This document shows, piece after piece, positions 17,936 through 26,314 of a stretch of 64,000 bases of DNA. The DNA lies in contig JACJYQ010000008.1 of assembly GCA_020636025.1 (NCBI GenBank), positions 310,001-374,000 of the forward strand. Reading direction: 5' to 3'. A program made the translations under genes and the position numbers. Within the stretch, counting starts at the first letter, position 1. Every line of letters starts with the position of its first letter. The notes under the pieces were generated by a model. The model was given only the letters and a program-made list of their open reading frames with translations, had not been told where the DNA came from and ran no database searches. This stretch comes from Lewinellaceae bacterium. Lineage in GTDB: Bacteria > Bacteroidota > Bacteroidia > Chitinophagales > Saprospiraceae.

Positions 17936-19126
17936 ATGAAAATATTTCGCATTCTTTCAGCCATTGCCATCGTAGCAGTAATTCAGTCTTGCCAGTCAGA
18001 CTCAAAGCCCGGGTCAATCCCCAAACCGACGGCTGTTAATGAGGCTCCTGTAACACCAAGGCCATCGGTTTACCTGTACATGGTAATGGTTGACAATCTG
18101 AATTTACGCGAACAGCCAAACAAAAGTGGCCGGGTGATCGTGCGTTTTCCGGAAGGCTCCTTTGTAGAGGGAACGGGTGTAATTTCCGACAACAAAGAAG
18201 AGGCCACACTACGGGGTATTCCTTACAACGAACCCTATTTTCAGGTAAAAACAAGTGACAATCAAAATATTGGTTGGGCGTATAGTGCCGCTCTAAAGCC
18301 TGTGTATACCGGGGCAATATCGACACGTCCGGATTTAAACAGATTGAGCAAGTTATCGGCATTCCTGAAAACGCTGGATGTTACAAAACTGGAAAACGGA
18401 GGAAAGGCGATAGAGTTTGTCAAAACAAATTATGCAAGCAGCAGCGGCACCCTGGCCGATGCCGTTTTTGTGATGCTGGAGAATTTCCTGTCCACCATGG
18501 AACGGGAAGGCATGTTCTATAAGGAAACCGAAGATTTTACATGGACTGACAGCGATTTCGAAGACATTTTCCAGGATCGATTTGACATGAATAAATACCC
18601 GCTTACCAAGAAATATGGTCAAAACGGCTTCAGAATGGAAGCGGCAGAGGGATCGGTATTCCCTGTGGTCGACTGGTTTAAACTTGGCGACTTTTTTGTT
18701 GGCAGGGTTACACCACCCATGAAAGAGTATCTTGAACAATCCATAGCGGAGCTAAAATCTTATGCTTATGACGATGGTGGAATTGTAATTGGACTGGATA
18801 CCATTGCACAGCGCGCGATTTTTTGGGAAAAGTTCAACCAGATGAACCCATATTTTGTTCGTGGTTATGAAACAAAGGAAACGGAACGCTGGCTCCGCAT
18901 GGTTTTGGTTAGCGGTACAGACAATACACCCGTTTTTGATTATGACAACAACAAAATAACGGATGACTTCAAGAAAGTCTGGGCGATCATTTTGGATAAA
19001 TATCCTGGAACCCAACTGGCCAAAACAGTGAAAGAATTTTCGGATCTGTGTGCCGCCGAGGGTGGAAAACGGACCCAAAAGGTAGAGGACTGGCAAAACA
19101 ACTTTGCCAATAGAACCGGGGAATAG
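17936..19126 (+). CDS. lipoprotein with bacterial SH3 domain
   Basis: The 396-residue protein has an N-terminal lipoprotein signal (residues 1-19, cysteine in IQSCQSD). Residues about 48-125 look like a bacterial SH3 domain: MVDNLNLREQPNKSGRVI, then GWAYSAALKPVY. The remaining 270 residues are mainly helical and not recognised. It likely sits on the periplasmic face of an envelope membrane. SH3 domains of this type often bind peptidoglycan or peptides; the substrate here is not known. It follows nuoN by 42 bases and precedes the ABC exporter by 42 bases. Confidence 0.8.
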   Translation: MKIFRILSAIAIVAVIQSCQSDSKPGSIPKPTAVNEAPVTPRPSVYLYMVMVDNLNLREQPNKSGRVIVRFPEGSFVEGTGVISDNKEEATLRGIPYNEPYFQVKTSDNQNIGWAYSAALKPVYTGAISTRPDLNRLSKLSAFLKTLDVTKLENGGKAIEFVKTNYASSSGTLADAVFVMLENFLSTMEREGMFYKETEDFTWTDSDFEDIFQDRFDMNKYPLTKKYGQNGFRMEAAEGSVFPVVDWFKLGDFFVGRVTPPMKEYLEQSIAELKSYAYDDGGIVIGLDTIAQRAIFWEKFNQMNPYFVRGYETKETERWLRMVLVSGTDNTPVFDYDNNKITDDFKKVWAIILDKYPGTQLAKTVKEFSDLCAAEGGKRTQKVEDWQNNFANRTGE

Positions 19127-19168
19127 AAAGTACGAAGAGTGTAGCCTCGCCCCAAATACAATTTTCAC

Positions 19169-20998
19169 ATGCGCAAACTGCTCCAATATTATGCACCCTA
19201 TAAACGACTTATCGGGCTTGCTGTGATTTGCAATCTCCTGATGTCTGTTTTTATGGTGATCAGCATTCCGGTATTGCAGCCTTTTCTTCAAATATTGTTC
19301 AATCCGGGAGAACTCAAAGAGCCTGTTGGAAACAATGCCCAACAGGGATTGGAAGCAAAGTTGAATCATTTTTTCTCCCAGCTAATTACAGACCACGGAA
19401 GAGAAGATGCCTTGCTCATCGTTTGTGTATTTCTCGTAATTACCTTTTTGGGGAAAAATATTTTCCGCTATTTATCCATGTATTACCTGGCTCCTGTCAG
19501 AAATGGAATAGTACGTGACCTCAGACAAAAACTTGTCGCCAAAACAGTAGCCCTGCCACTTTCCTATTTTTCGGAAGAAAGAAAAGGGGATCTTATGAGC
19601 AGGGTTTCAGCAGATGTCCAGGAGGTGGAATGGAGCATAGTTAGTGCTACTGTTGCCGTGGCACGTGAACCAATTGTAATTCTGGGAAGCCTGATTTTCA
19701 TGATTTCCGTATCGCCTGGACTTCTTGTTTTTGTATTTGGACTTATGCTGTTCTCCGGATTAATCATTGCAGGTGTTGGTCGGTCCCTGAAAAAGCAATC
19801 AGGTGAAGCCCAGCAAAAACTTGGATTGATAGGATCACTGCTAGAAGAAACCCTGGGAGGCTTGCGCATCATTAAAGGTTTCAATGCCGAAAAATGGCAA
19901 GAGGAACGTTTTGCACGTGAGAATGATAATTACACAAGCACCCTAAACAAAATCTACCGCCGCCGTGATCTGGCCTCTCCCCTGTCGGAGTTTTTAGGTA
20001 TTGGAGCTGTTTCAGTTCTACTCTGGTTCGGCGCCAAACAGGTCTTTTCCGGCGAAATTTCTGCCGCTACTTTTATCACCTTCCTCTACGCTTTTTACAA
20101 CATAATTGAACCGGCAAAAGCCCTTTCATCGGCCTCTTATGGTATAAAAAAAGGACTTGGTGCACTGGAAAGAGTGGAAGCAGTTTTAAACGCTGATCTA
20201 AAAATATACAGCAAAGATGACGCCTTGAAAGTCAGTTCCTTTGAAGATAAAATTGTGTTCAAAAACGTTTCCTTTAGATATCAGAACTCCGAGGAAAATG
20301 CCCTCAGCAACATCAGTTTTGAACTTAAGAAAGGGCAAACCATAGCATTGGTTGGTTCCTCGGGCGCCGGAAAAAGCACCATAGCAGACTTATTGCCCCG
20401 TTTTTTTGATGTTTCCGAAGGACAAATACTGATTGATGGGAAAGACATTCGTGACTTACATCTTCAAGATTTACGTAACTTGATGGGTATTGTCAGTCAG
20501 GACGCCATCTTATTCAATGACACAGTCTGGAACAATATTTCTTTCTCTACCATTGATATCCTGAGAGAATCATTAACGAAAAAAGAAATAGATGAGGCGA
20601 TTGAAAACGCTGCCATAGCCGCCAATGCCCATGAATTTATTGAACATTTGCCCCAGGGATATGAGACAAATATTGGGGACCGGGGTGGAAAATTAAGCGG
20701 TGGACAGCGGCAGCGCCTTACCATTGCCAGAGCATTATTAAAAAATCCTCCTATTCTGATCCTTGACGAGGCAACGTCTGCGCTCGATTCTGAGTCTGAG
20801 AAACTGGTGCAAGCCGCGTTGGAAAGGCTGCTGGAAAATCGGACGGCTCTGGTTATTGCGCACAGGTTAAGTACCGTGCAATATGCCAGTGAGATCATAG
20901 TGCTGGACTCCGGTCAAATTGCTGAACGAGGTACGCACACAGAATTGATGAAGAAAAGTGGAATTTACAAAAAGTTAGTAGAGTTGCAGGCTTTATAA
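19169..20998 (+). CDS. MsbA-like ABC transporter (fused permease and ATPase)
   Basis: This is a 609-residue half-transporter: six membrane helices in residues about 10-310, then an ATPase domain. Walker A is GSSGAGKST near residue 396, the signature LSGGQRQR near 508, Walker B ILILDEATSALDS and the H-loop IAHRLS. It is closest in layout to MsbA-type exporters of lipid A core or other lipids and drugs. The large loop after the first helix (about residues 48-85) is longer than in E. coli MsbA but frequent in Bacteroidota. Substrate assignment is inference; no lipid A genes are adjacent. Confidence 0.9.
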   Translation: MRKLLQYYAPYKRLIGLAVICNLLMSVFMVISIPVLQPFLQILFNPGELKEPVGNNAQQGLEAKLNHFFSQLITDHGREDALLIVCVFLVITFLGKNIFRYLSMYYLAPVRNGIVRDLRQKLVAKTVALPLSYFSEERKGDLMSRVSADVQEVEWSIVSATVAVAREPIVILGSLIFMISVSPGLLVFVFGLMLFSGLIIAGVGRSLKKQSGEAQQKLGLIGSLLEETLGGLRIIKGFNAEKWQEERFARENDNYTSTLNKIYRRRDLASPLSEFLGIGAVSVLLWFGAKQVFSGEISAATFITFLYAFYNIIEPAKALSSASYGIKKGLGALERVEAVLNADLKIYSKDDALKVSSFEDKIVFKNVSFRYQNSEENALSNISFELKKGQTIALVGSSGAGKSTIADLLPRFFDVSEGQILIDGKDIRDLHLQDLRNLMGIVSQDAILFNDTVWNNISFSTIDILRESLTKKEIDEAIENAAIAANAHEFIEHLPQGYETNIGDRGGKLSGGQRQRLTIARALLKNPPILILDEATSALDSESEKLVQAALERLLENRTALVIAHRLSTVQYASEIIVLDSGQIAERGTHTELMKKSGIYKKLVELQAL

Positions 20999-21147
20999 AT
21001 GCTACCATTTGGGAATCAATTACTTATAAAGGCAATATTGTTTCCTGAACTACAAATAACAAATAAATTTCATGTAATTATTTCTGGCACATAATAGCCA
21101 AGTCTTGAACTTTTGCAGGGCTACCGGCAAATGAAAGATATTCCTTG

Positions 21148-21155
21148 TATCTTTG
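21148..21155 (+). promoter_or_regulatory. -7 box TATCTTTG, candidate promoter
   Basis: TATCTTTG fits TAnnTTTG. No TTG with good spacing is seen upstream. It would start a transcript near 21160, about 70 bases before the T9SS-secreted protein. The rest of the 230-base gap after the ABC exporter shows no other signal. Confidence 0.4.
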
Positions 21156-21228
21156 AAGCCAATCCGAAACGACCTAATCCAACTTCTCAATTAGTCCTGA
21201 AACTGATTTTAAACAGCAAACAAATCCG

Positions 21229-22389
21229 ATGAAAAGAATGCTACTTGCAGCTTTTTCCGCACTTTGCCTTAGCGCCTCAGCCCAAATTACCATTACCAAC
21301 GCCACCTTCCCGGTCGCAGGTGACACCCTTGTTTATTCTGTAGATAACAATCCGGTTGGAATTAATCCGGCAACAGCCCCTGGCACTGATCAGGTGTGGA
21401 TGTTTGGTTCATTAACGGAAGATGCGGTTGAAAGCACTGTATTCAGTGCGGCCAATACTGGTATGCATTCCATAGAATTTCCCGGAGCGGAGTTAGTAAT
21501 AAAAAATATTGCAGGGGAAAGTTATTTCAACGTTACTTCAAGCCAGTTCGAGGCACTTGGATTCGCAGGAACAGATCCTAATGGATTTGGACTAGATGTT
21601 AATATACACTATACACCTTCACTTTTAGAGCGTTGGTCACCCATGATGTTCTTAGACCTGAAGAACATTACATCAAGCCTTAGTATGGTTTTCCCAACAG
21701 ACCAGCCCCCACTCGACGCCTTTTTTGCTGGGCTACCGGTAAATGTGGATTCCATGAGGATAAGAAGAACCACCGCCAGACAGAATGTAGTCAATGCCTG
21801 GGGAACCTGTCAAATCCCGGGCGGCAGTTACCCAGTGCTTAGAAATAAACAAACAGACTATATCACAACCGCCTTGGATTTGCATGCTGAGCCAATTCCA
21901 GGCTTTGGATATTTCTGGGTTGATGCTACCAATTTCATCCCACCTGGTAGCGGTGGTGGACTTGGTGACCTTATTGGAACCGACACTGTAGTGACTTACA
22001 AATTTTTAAGCGGCACAGAAAAGGAAGAAATTGCCAGCGCCCAGATGAATAATGATCAAACTATGGTTGCAAACGTACGGTACAAAAAACTTGCTACTAC
22101 CGATGCAGCCGATCTGACTGCTCCTGGTACGGCGAGCATTTCAGCATTTCCAAATCCAGCCATCGACTGGGTGCGGTTTGATTATGTGAACCTTCCATCT
22201 GATGAATACACCCTGAAAATATTCAACATCATTGGTAAGGAAGTTTGGAAAGAAACGTATCAGTTAACCGGTACAGATCATTTCCGTGTTGAACTGGATA
22301 AGTTCAAGAAAGGAACCTACCTCTACAGTCTGGCCAATAAGAAAGGCAACGTAATAGGTACAAAACGACTGGTTGTTTTAAAGCCATAA
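21229..22389 (+). CDS. secreted protein with T9SS type A sorting domain
   Basis: The 386-residue protein has a Sec signal peptide (MKRMLLAAFSALCLSASAQ, cleavage after AQ). Residues about 305-386 are a type IX secretion C-terminal sorting domain: FPNPAIDWVRFDYVNLPSDE, then LKIFNIIGKEVWKE, then KGTYLYSLANKKG and KRLVVLKP. So it should cross the outer membrane by T9SS and be released or tethered at the surface. The middle, about 280 residues, is beta-rich and not recognised; no catalytic motif is seen. This gene is direct evidence that the organism has a T9SS. Confidence 0.92.
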   Translation: MKRMLLAAFSALCLSASAQITITNATFPVAGDTLVYSVDNNPVGINPATAPGTDQVWMFGSLTEDAVESTVFSAANTGMHSIEFPGAELVIKNIAGESYFNVTSSQFEALGFAGTDPNGFGLDVNIHYTPSLLERWSPMMFLDLKNITSSLSMVFPTDQPPLDAFFAGLPVNVDSMRIRRTTARQNVVNAWGTCQIPGGSYPVLRNKQTDYITTALDLHAEPIPGFGYFWVDATNFIPPGSGGGLGDLIGTDTVVTYKFLSGTEKEEIASAQMNNDQTMVANVRYKKLATTDAADLTAPGTASISAFPNPAIDWVRFDYVNLPSDEYTLKIFNIIGKEVWKETYQLTGTDHFRVELDKFKKGTYLYSLANKKGNVIGTKRLVVLKP

Positions 22390-22402
22390 TAGCCACCTGA
22401 GC

Positions 22403-22867
22403 ATGCGGTCATTTGAACCAAAGATGAAAAAATATTGGTTCGACATTCTAATTTACGGGTTGTCACTTGGACTCCTGCTCACAGCAATCCAGTTTTTCCA
22501 ATACAAGCTGGTTTTTCTGCACGGAGCTTTTGACTGGTATGCCGCTGTCATTGCGATAGTTTTTTGCACACTGGGTATTTGGGCGGGTTACCAGTTAACC
22601 CAAAAGAAAAAGGCATCTGCCGGGGCACAACCCGCAGATGCCTTTGAAGTTTCATCGGAGGCCGTAGAAAAACTGGGTATTACTCCCAGAGAACTAGAAG
22701 TGCTTCAACTTATTGCCAATGGTCACAGCAACCAGGAAATTGCGCAATTGCTTTTTGTTTCTTTGAATACTGTTAAAACCCACATCTCAAATGTCTTGTC
22801 GAAGTTGAATGCCCAGCGGCGAACGCAAGCCATTCAACGAGCCAAGGATGAGGGCCTCCTGCCTTAG
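22403..22867 (+). CDS. membrane-embedded LuxR-type transcription regulator
   Basis: The protein has two membrane helices (residues about 15-32 and 44-64), a short linker, and a C-terminal LuxR/GerE helix-turn-helix domain: LGITPRELEVLQLIANGHSN, then FVSLNTVKTHISNVLSKL. It has no receiver or sensor domain, so the DNA-binding part is held at the inner membrane. The start could be 22403 (154 residues) or the ATG at 22424 (147 codons with stop), 13 or 34 bases after the T9SS gene. It begins a cassette with DUF4199 and VOC genes on the same strand. Confidence 0.88.
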   Translation: MRSFEPKMKKYWFDILIYGLSLGLLLTAIQFFQYKLVFLHGAFDWYAAVIAIVFCTLGIWAGYQLTQKKKASAGAQPADAFEVSSEAVEKLGITPRELEVLQLIANGHSNQEIAQLLFVSLNTVKTHISNVLSKLNAQRRTQAIQRAKDEGLLP

Positions 22868-22987
22868 AAATCATCTCACCCAAAATGGTGAATTACCCTA
22901 TTACACTTCAATTCACTCAAAAGTATGAGTGCAATTTTGGGATGAATGCCTTGTTTTGCAGCAGTTCTAACAAAAATTTTCTGACTT

Positions 22988-23512
22988 ATGAGAAAAACAA
23001 TACTTACGTACGGCCTGATTTCAGGTCTCATCACATCCCTCCTTATGGTAGCCTTTTCCATCTATTTCAACAAAACATCAAGTTTTGAATACGGAGAAAT
23101 CATTGGCTATACCAGTATCTTAATGAGTATGCTATTTGTCTTTTTGGGAGTGAAAGCATTCAGAGATAAACTGCAAAATGGCCGCATCACCTTTAGAAAA
23201 GCATTTCAGGTAGGAATCCTGATCTCTATTATTTCTTGCTTATTCTATGTCATCACTTGGTTGATCCTTTATGAAACAACTATGTCAGATTTCATGGAAC
23301 AATACTCCAATCATATGCTGGATAAATTACAAGCAAGTGGTGCCACCCCTGAAAAGATTGCGGAGGAAACAGAAAAAATGGAGTATTACAAAGAAATGTA
23401 CAAAAATCCTCTGTATCGCTTTCTCTTTACCTTCATTGAACCGTTTCCAGTTGGTTTGCTGGTAACGTTAATTTCGGCAGCTGTTTTGCGAACAAAGACA
23501 TCAGAAGCATAA
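22988..23512 (+). CDS. DUF4199 family membrane protein
   Basis: The 174-residue protein has four predicted membrane helices (about residues 7-26, 38-56, 76-95 and 145-165) with a charged loop between the third and fourth that is rich in E, K and M. This fits DUF4199, a Bacteroidota family of unknown role. The gap to the LuxR gene is 120 bases, which could hold a promoter, and the gap to the VOC gene is 21 bases. It is a plausible membrane partner of the LuxR protein, which also sits in the membrane; that is inference. Confidence 0.85.
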   Translation: MRKTILTYGLISGLITSLLMVAFSIYFNKTSSFEYGEIIGYTSILMSMLFVFLGVKAFRDKLQNGRITFRKAFQVGILISIISCLFYVITWLILYETTMSDFMEQYSNHMLDKLQASGATPEKIAEETEKMEYYKEMYKNPLYRFLFTFIEPFPVGLLVTLISAAVLRTKTSEA

Positions 23513-23533
23513 AATCATTCAACCAGCATTACT

Positions 23534-23947
23534 ATGAAAAGAGTTACAGGAATCGGAGGCGTTTTTTTTAAATGTCAGGACCCCGAAAAAGTCAAAGCCT
23601 GGTATAAAGACCATTTAGGCCTTGATACAGACCAGTACGGAACCACCTTCGAATGGCGTTTGGCTGAGGAACCCGACAAAAAGGGATACACACAATGGTC
23701 GCCTTTTTCTGCCGGTACCAAGTATTTTGAGCCATCCCAAAAAGAGTTCATGATCAATTACAGGGTGGAAAACCTTGAGGTGCTCGTCGAACTGCTAAAA
23801 AAAGAAGGAGTTACGGTTTTGGATGCCATCGAGTCTTACGACTATGGTAAATTTGTTCACATCCTGGATCTTGAGGGGAACAAAATTGAGTTATGGGAGC
23901 CTGTTGATGAAAAGTTTGAGGAAGTAGTGGATGGAAAGACAAATTAA
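23534..23947 (+). CDS. VOC (glyoxalase/bleomycin resistance) family protein
   Basis: The 137-residue cytosolic protein has the paired beta-alpha-beta modules of the VOC superfamily: GVFFKCQDPEKVKAWYKDHL at the start, and FVHILDLEGNKIELWEPVD at the end with the metal-ligand glutamate in IELWEP. Members include dioxygenases, glyoxalases and antibiotic-binding proteins; the substrate cannot be told from sequence. It closes the LuxR/DUF4199/VOC cassette and is followed by a perfect terminator palindrome. Confidence 0.9.
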   Translation: MKRVTGIGGVFFKCQDPEKVKAWYKDHLGLDTDQYGTTFEWRLAEEPDKKGYTQWSPFSAGTKYFEPSQKEFMINYRVENLEVLVELLKKEGVTVLDAIESYDYGKFVHILDLEGNKIELWEPVDEKFEEVVDGKTN

Positions 23948-23980
23948 GCCAATTCGTTAAAAGTGGTTAAAAGCCGTTAC

Positions 23981-24016
23981 AAAAAGGTGAATATCCCGGG
24001 ATATTCACCTTTTTTC
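23981..24016 (+). terminator. palindromic terminator
   Basis: A continuous palindrome AAAAAGGTGAATATCCC mirrored about the centre CCCGGG ends in TTTTTTC. It lies 33 bases after the VOC gene and before the next gene on the same strand. Confidence 0.85.
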
Positions 24017-24117
24017 TTGCCAAATCGTGAATTGAACTGTAACCTTGTTACGCCTGAATACGTCGTGTTACTATTCAAATCAAACAAACAACATCACCTT
24101 ATTAACGGCATCAAGTT

Positions 24118-24738
24118 ATGAAGTACACAAAATCAATTTTACTTGCCCTTGCTTTATTATCCTCTCTCCAGATTTTCGCACAAAAAGAAGAAACCGTCAT
24201 AGGTTCCAGAGGTCTTGGATTTTCCGGAATCTGGGGTGGATACAAACATCAGCTAACTCAGTTTGGCGACAAAACCAGCTACGTAAACGGCGGTTGGTTC
24301 GGACTGGAGTTTGGAAAATCTCTTTTGGTTGGTTGGGGACATTATTCCTTAATTGATCAGTTTAAATGGGATGAGATCCAGAATCAGGAATTTGATATGA
24401 GATGGAAACAGTTTGTCCTGCAATACGGATTTAAAAACTTCAAAGCTATCCACCCACAGATCGGATTTGAAATTGGAAGAGGAAAGGTAGAACTTGGTGA
24501 TGTGACTGACAGAATTTTGGTGATGCAACCATCTGCCGGTGTTGAGATCAACGTTTTCCGCTGGTTCCATTTTGGTCTCGACGGGGGCTACAGAATGGTA
24601 AGAGATGTTTCAGTAGCCGGATTGAGTAACGAAGCCCTGAGTGGCTGGTATGGTCAGGCAACGCTGAAGTTCGGATTCTCATGGGGTCGCTACCGCAGCA
24701 AGAAATCCCCAAGCAGACCATCGCACTACGAAGACTAA
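24118..24738 (+). CDS. small outer-membrane beta-barrel protein, unknown
   Basis: The 206-residue product has a signal peptide (cleavage after LQIFAQ, residue about 21). The rest alternates aromatic and polar residues in the way of an eight-strand barrel, for example GGYKHQLTQFGDKTSYVNGG, MRWKQFVLQYGF and GWYGQATLKFGFSWG near the end. The last 18 residues are basic and polar. It is probably an outer-membrane protein of unknown role. It is flanked by terminators on both sides, so it is a single-gene unit. Confidence 0.8.
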   Translation: MKYTKSILLALALLSSLQIFAQKEETVIGSRGLGFSGIWGGYKHQLTQFGDKTSYVNGGWFGLEFGKSLLVGWGHYSLIDQFKWDEIQNQEFDMRWKQFVLQYGFKNFKAIHPQIGFEIGRGKVELGDVTDRILVMQPSAGVEINVFRWFHFGLDGGYRMVRDVSVAGLSNEALSGWYGQATLKFGFSWGRYRSKKSPSRPSHYED

Positions 24739-24773
24739 GTGATTGTTGACATTGAATAACCGTCCATATATTG

Positions 24774-24809
24774 AGTCGCTCCGAGGTTTTTCGGAGCGGC
24801 TTTTTTTTA
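24774..24809 (+). terminator. rho-independent terminator
   Basis: Stem CGCTCCGA (24777-24784), 6-base loop, stem TCGGAGCG (24791-24798), then GC and a run of eight T. It ends the outer-membrane protein gene. Confidence 0.9.
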
Positions 24810-24818
24810 TTCAATATT

Positions 24819-24893
24819 AACCTTGGAGATTGGATATTCCTTGTTGGTTATTGGATATTGAAAAAGGTTAAGGAATGTCCAACTCCCAAGGTT
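24819..24893. repeat. inverted repeat, 24-base arms
   Basis: The arms at 24819-24842 and 24870-24893 pair with 20 of 24 matches; both begin AACCTTGG when read inward and end ATTCCTT. The loop holds TTGGATATTG. It starts ten bases after the terminator's T-run and lies 72 bases before the next gene. There is no T-tract, so it is not an ordinary terminator. Confidence 0.65.
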
Positions 24894-24965
24894 TCGTTGT
24901 AATGTGGCTAGTACACTATTTTCGCGAATCATTTCAATCGAAATTAATACCTGATTCAAACACTA

Positions 24966-26267
24966 ATGACACCTCGCGCAGCCCTTTGGCTACTTCTTTT
25001 CCACCTACCAGGTCTGCTTTTGGCGCAATCCACCAGCAGCCTGCAAAAGCAATCAAAACAGCTATTAAGCAAAGGGGAATATGCAAAAGCTGCAAGTCTG
25101 CTGGAGCGCGCAGGGCGATTAAAAAACAGCGATCCGGATTTGCTGTTCCAGGCCGGTGAAGCATATAGGCGTGTACGTGATTACCAAAATGCAGCTAATT
25201 GCTATCAGAATGCTAGCGGCGATTCGAGATTCCCGCTGGCAGGCTTGTATTATGCGAGATGCCTGAAGCAGGAAGGATTGCTGGAAATGGCGCAAAAAGC
25301 TCTTGAAGACTTTGCCCTTAACTATCGCGGAAAAGAAAAAGCGTTGATTATAAACGTCGTTGAGAACGAGTTACGCGGTATAGAATTGGCGAAAAGTCTT
25401 GAAGAAAAAAAAATGGAACCAGGTGATTCTGTGGCTTGGTTAGGCTCTCCGGTTGCCAAAGCCAGAAATAACTTTGCTCCGATTCCATTTGGAGATACAA
25501 TCCTATATTATTCGGAAGCTGTTGAGCCACAGTGCAGATTAATGAGATGCATACTCAAAAACGGTTCCTGGCAAAATCCCGAAATCGCCAGAGGATTACC
25601 GAGTAGTGCTGCGCAGAATTTCCTGAGTGGTTGTTTTTCAAGTGATGGACAGCGGTTTTATTTTGTTAGAACTGAATCCGCTCCTGTTGCTTCGAAAGGA
25701 AGCAGTTTGGAAGCTGGCAAGGGTACGCTGTATATGCTGAGCCGAGATATCAACGGTAGCTGGGAGTCGGAGCTTACACTACCCGATTACATAAACCTTC
25801 CTGGCTCTAGTAACCTTTGGCCATTTGTGTGCGAATCAGGAGATCAGGAATATTTGTTTTTTGCCAGCAACCGACCCGGTGGCATGGGTGGTTTTGACCT
25901 GTATGTTTGCCAGCGCTCCATCTATTCCCAGCATATGGATTTTTCTTTTCCGCAGAACTTAGGGAATGTAGTAAACACTGGCGCAGATGAAGCCAATCCC
26001 TACTTTGATGTTTTTTCCGGACGCTTGTGGTTCAACAGCATGGGTCATCCAGGGCTGGGAGGCCAGGATATTTTTTATTCCCATGGAATTAACCGAGACT
26101 GGTCAAAACCGGTTAACGCCGGGAAACCTATCAACTCCGGCGCTGACGATATGTTTTTTGTGCTTAAAAGAAATGGGCTAGGTGGATTTTTTGTATCAAA
26201 CAGGAAAGCAGGCACTGAAAAGGAAGGCAATGGTGATGATGATCTGTTTGAGGTTTTTTTTAGGTAA
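24966..26267 (+). CDS. TPR and PD40-repeat exported protein, no OmpA domain
   Basis: The 433-residue protein has a signal peptide (residues 1-20, ending LLAQ), tetratricopeptide repeats in residues about 25-125 (KGEYAKAASLLERAG, DLLFQAGEAYRRV), and then PD40-type beta-propeller blades with FASNRPGGMGGFDLYV, MGHPGLGGQDIFY and FFVSNR. This order is that of PorE-like T9SS and peptidoglycan-linked proteins, but those continue into an OmpA domain that is missing here. A periplasmic scaffold role is a fair guess. The start is the only ATG before the signal sequence. Confidence 0.82.
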   Translation: MTPRAALWLLLFHLPGLLLAQSTSSLQKQSKQLLSKGEYAKAASLLERAGRLKNSDPDLLFQAGEAYRRVRDYQNAANCYQNASGDSRFPLAGLYYARCLKQEGLLEMAQKALEDFALNYRGKEKALIINVVENELRGIELAKSLEEKKMEPGDSVAWLGSPVAKARNNFAPIPFGDTILYYSEAVEPQCRLMRCILKNGSWQNPEIARGLPSSAAQNFLSGCFSSDGQRFYFVRTESAPVASKGSSLEAGKGTLYMLSRDINGSWESELTLPDYINLPGSSNLWPFVCESGDQEYLFFASNRPGGMGGFDLYVCQRSIYSQHMDFSFPQNLGNVVNTGADEANPYFDVFSGRLWFNSMGHPGLGGQDIFYSHGINRDWSKPVNAGKPINSGADDMFFVLKRNGLGGFFVSNRKAGTEKEGNGDDDLFEVFFR

Positions 26268-26302
26268 GATTTTCAATTTCAAGTTACCCTCAAATTTCAG
26301 AT

Positions 26303-26310
26303 TACCTTTG
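26303..26310 (+). promoter_or_regulatory. -7 box TACCTTTG four bases before an ATG
   Basis: TACCTTTG is followed by TGTC and then the ATG of the prenyltransferase gene at 26315. If this box is used, transcription begins at or next to the A of the ATG and the mRNA is leaderless. No TTG is seen at the usual distance upstream. Confidence 0.45.
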
Positions 26311-26314
26311 TGTC

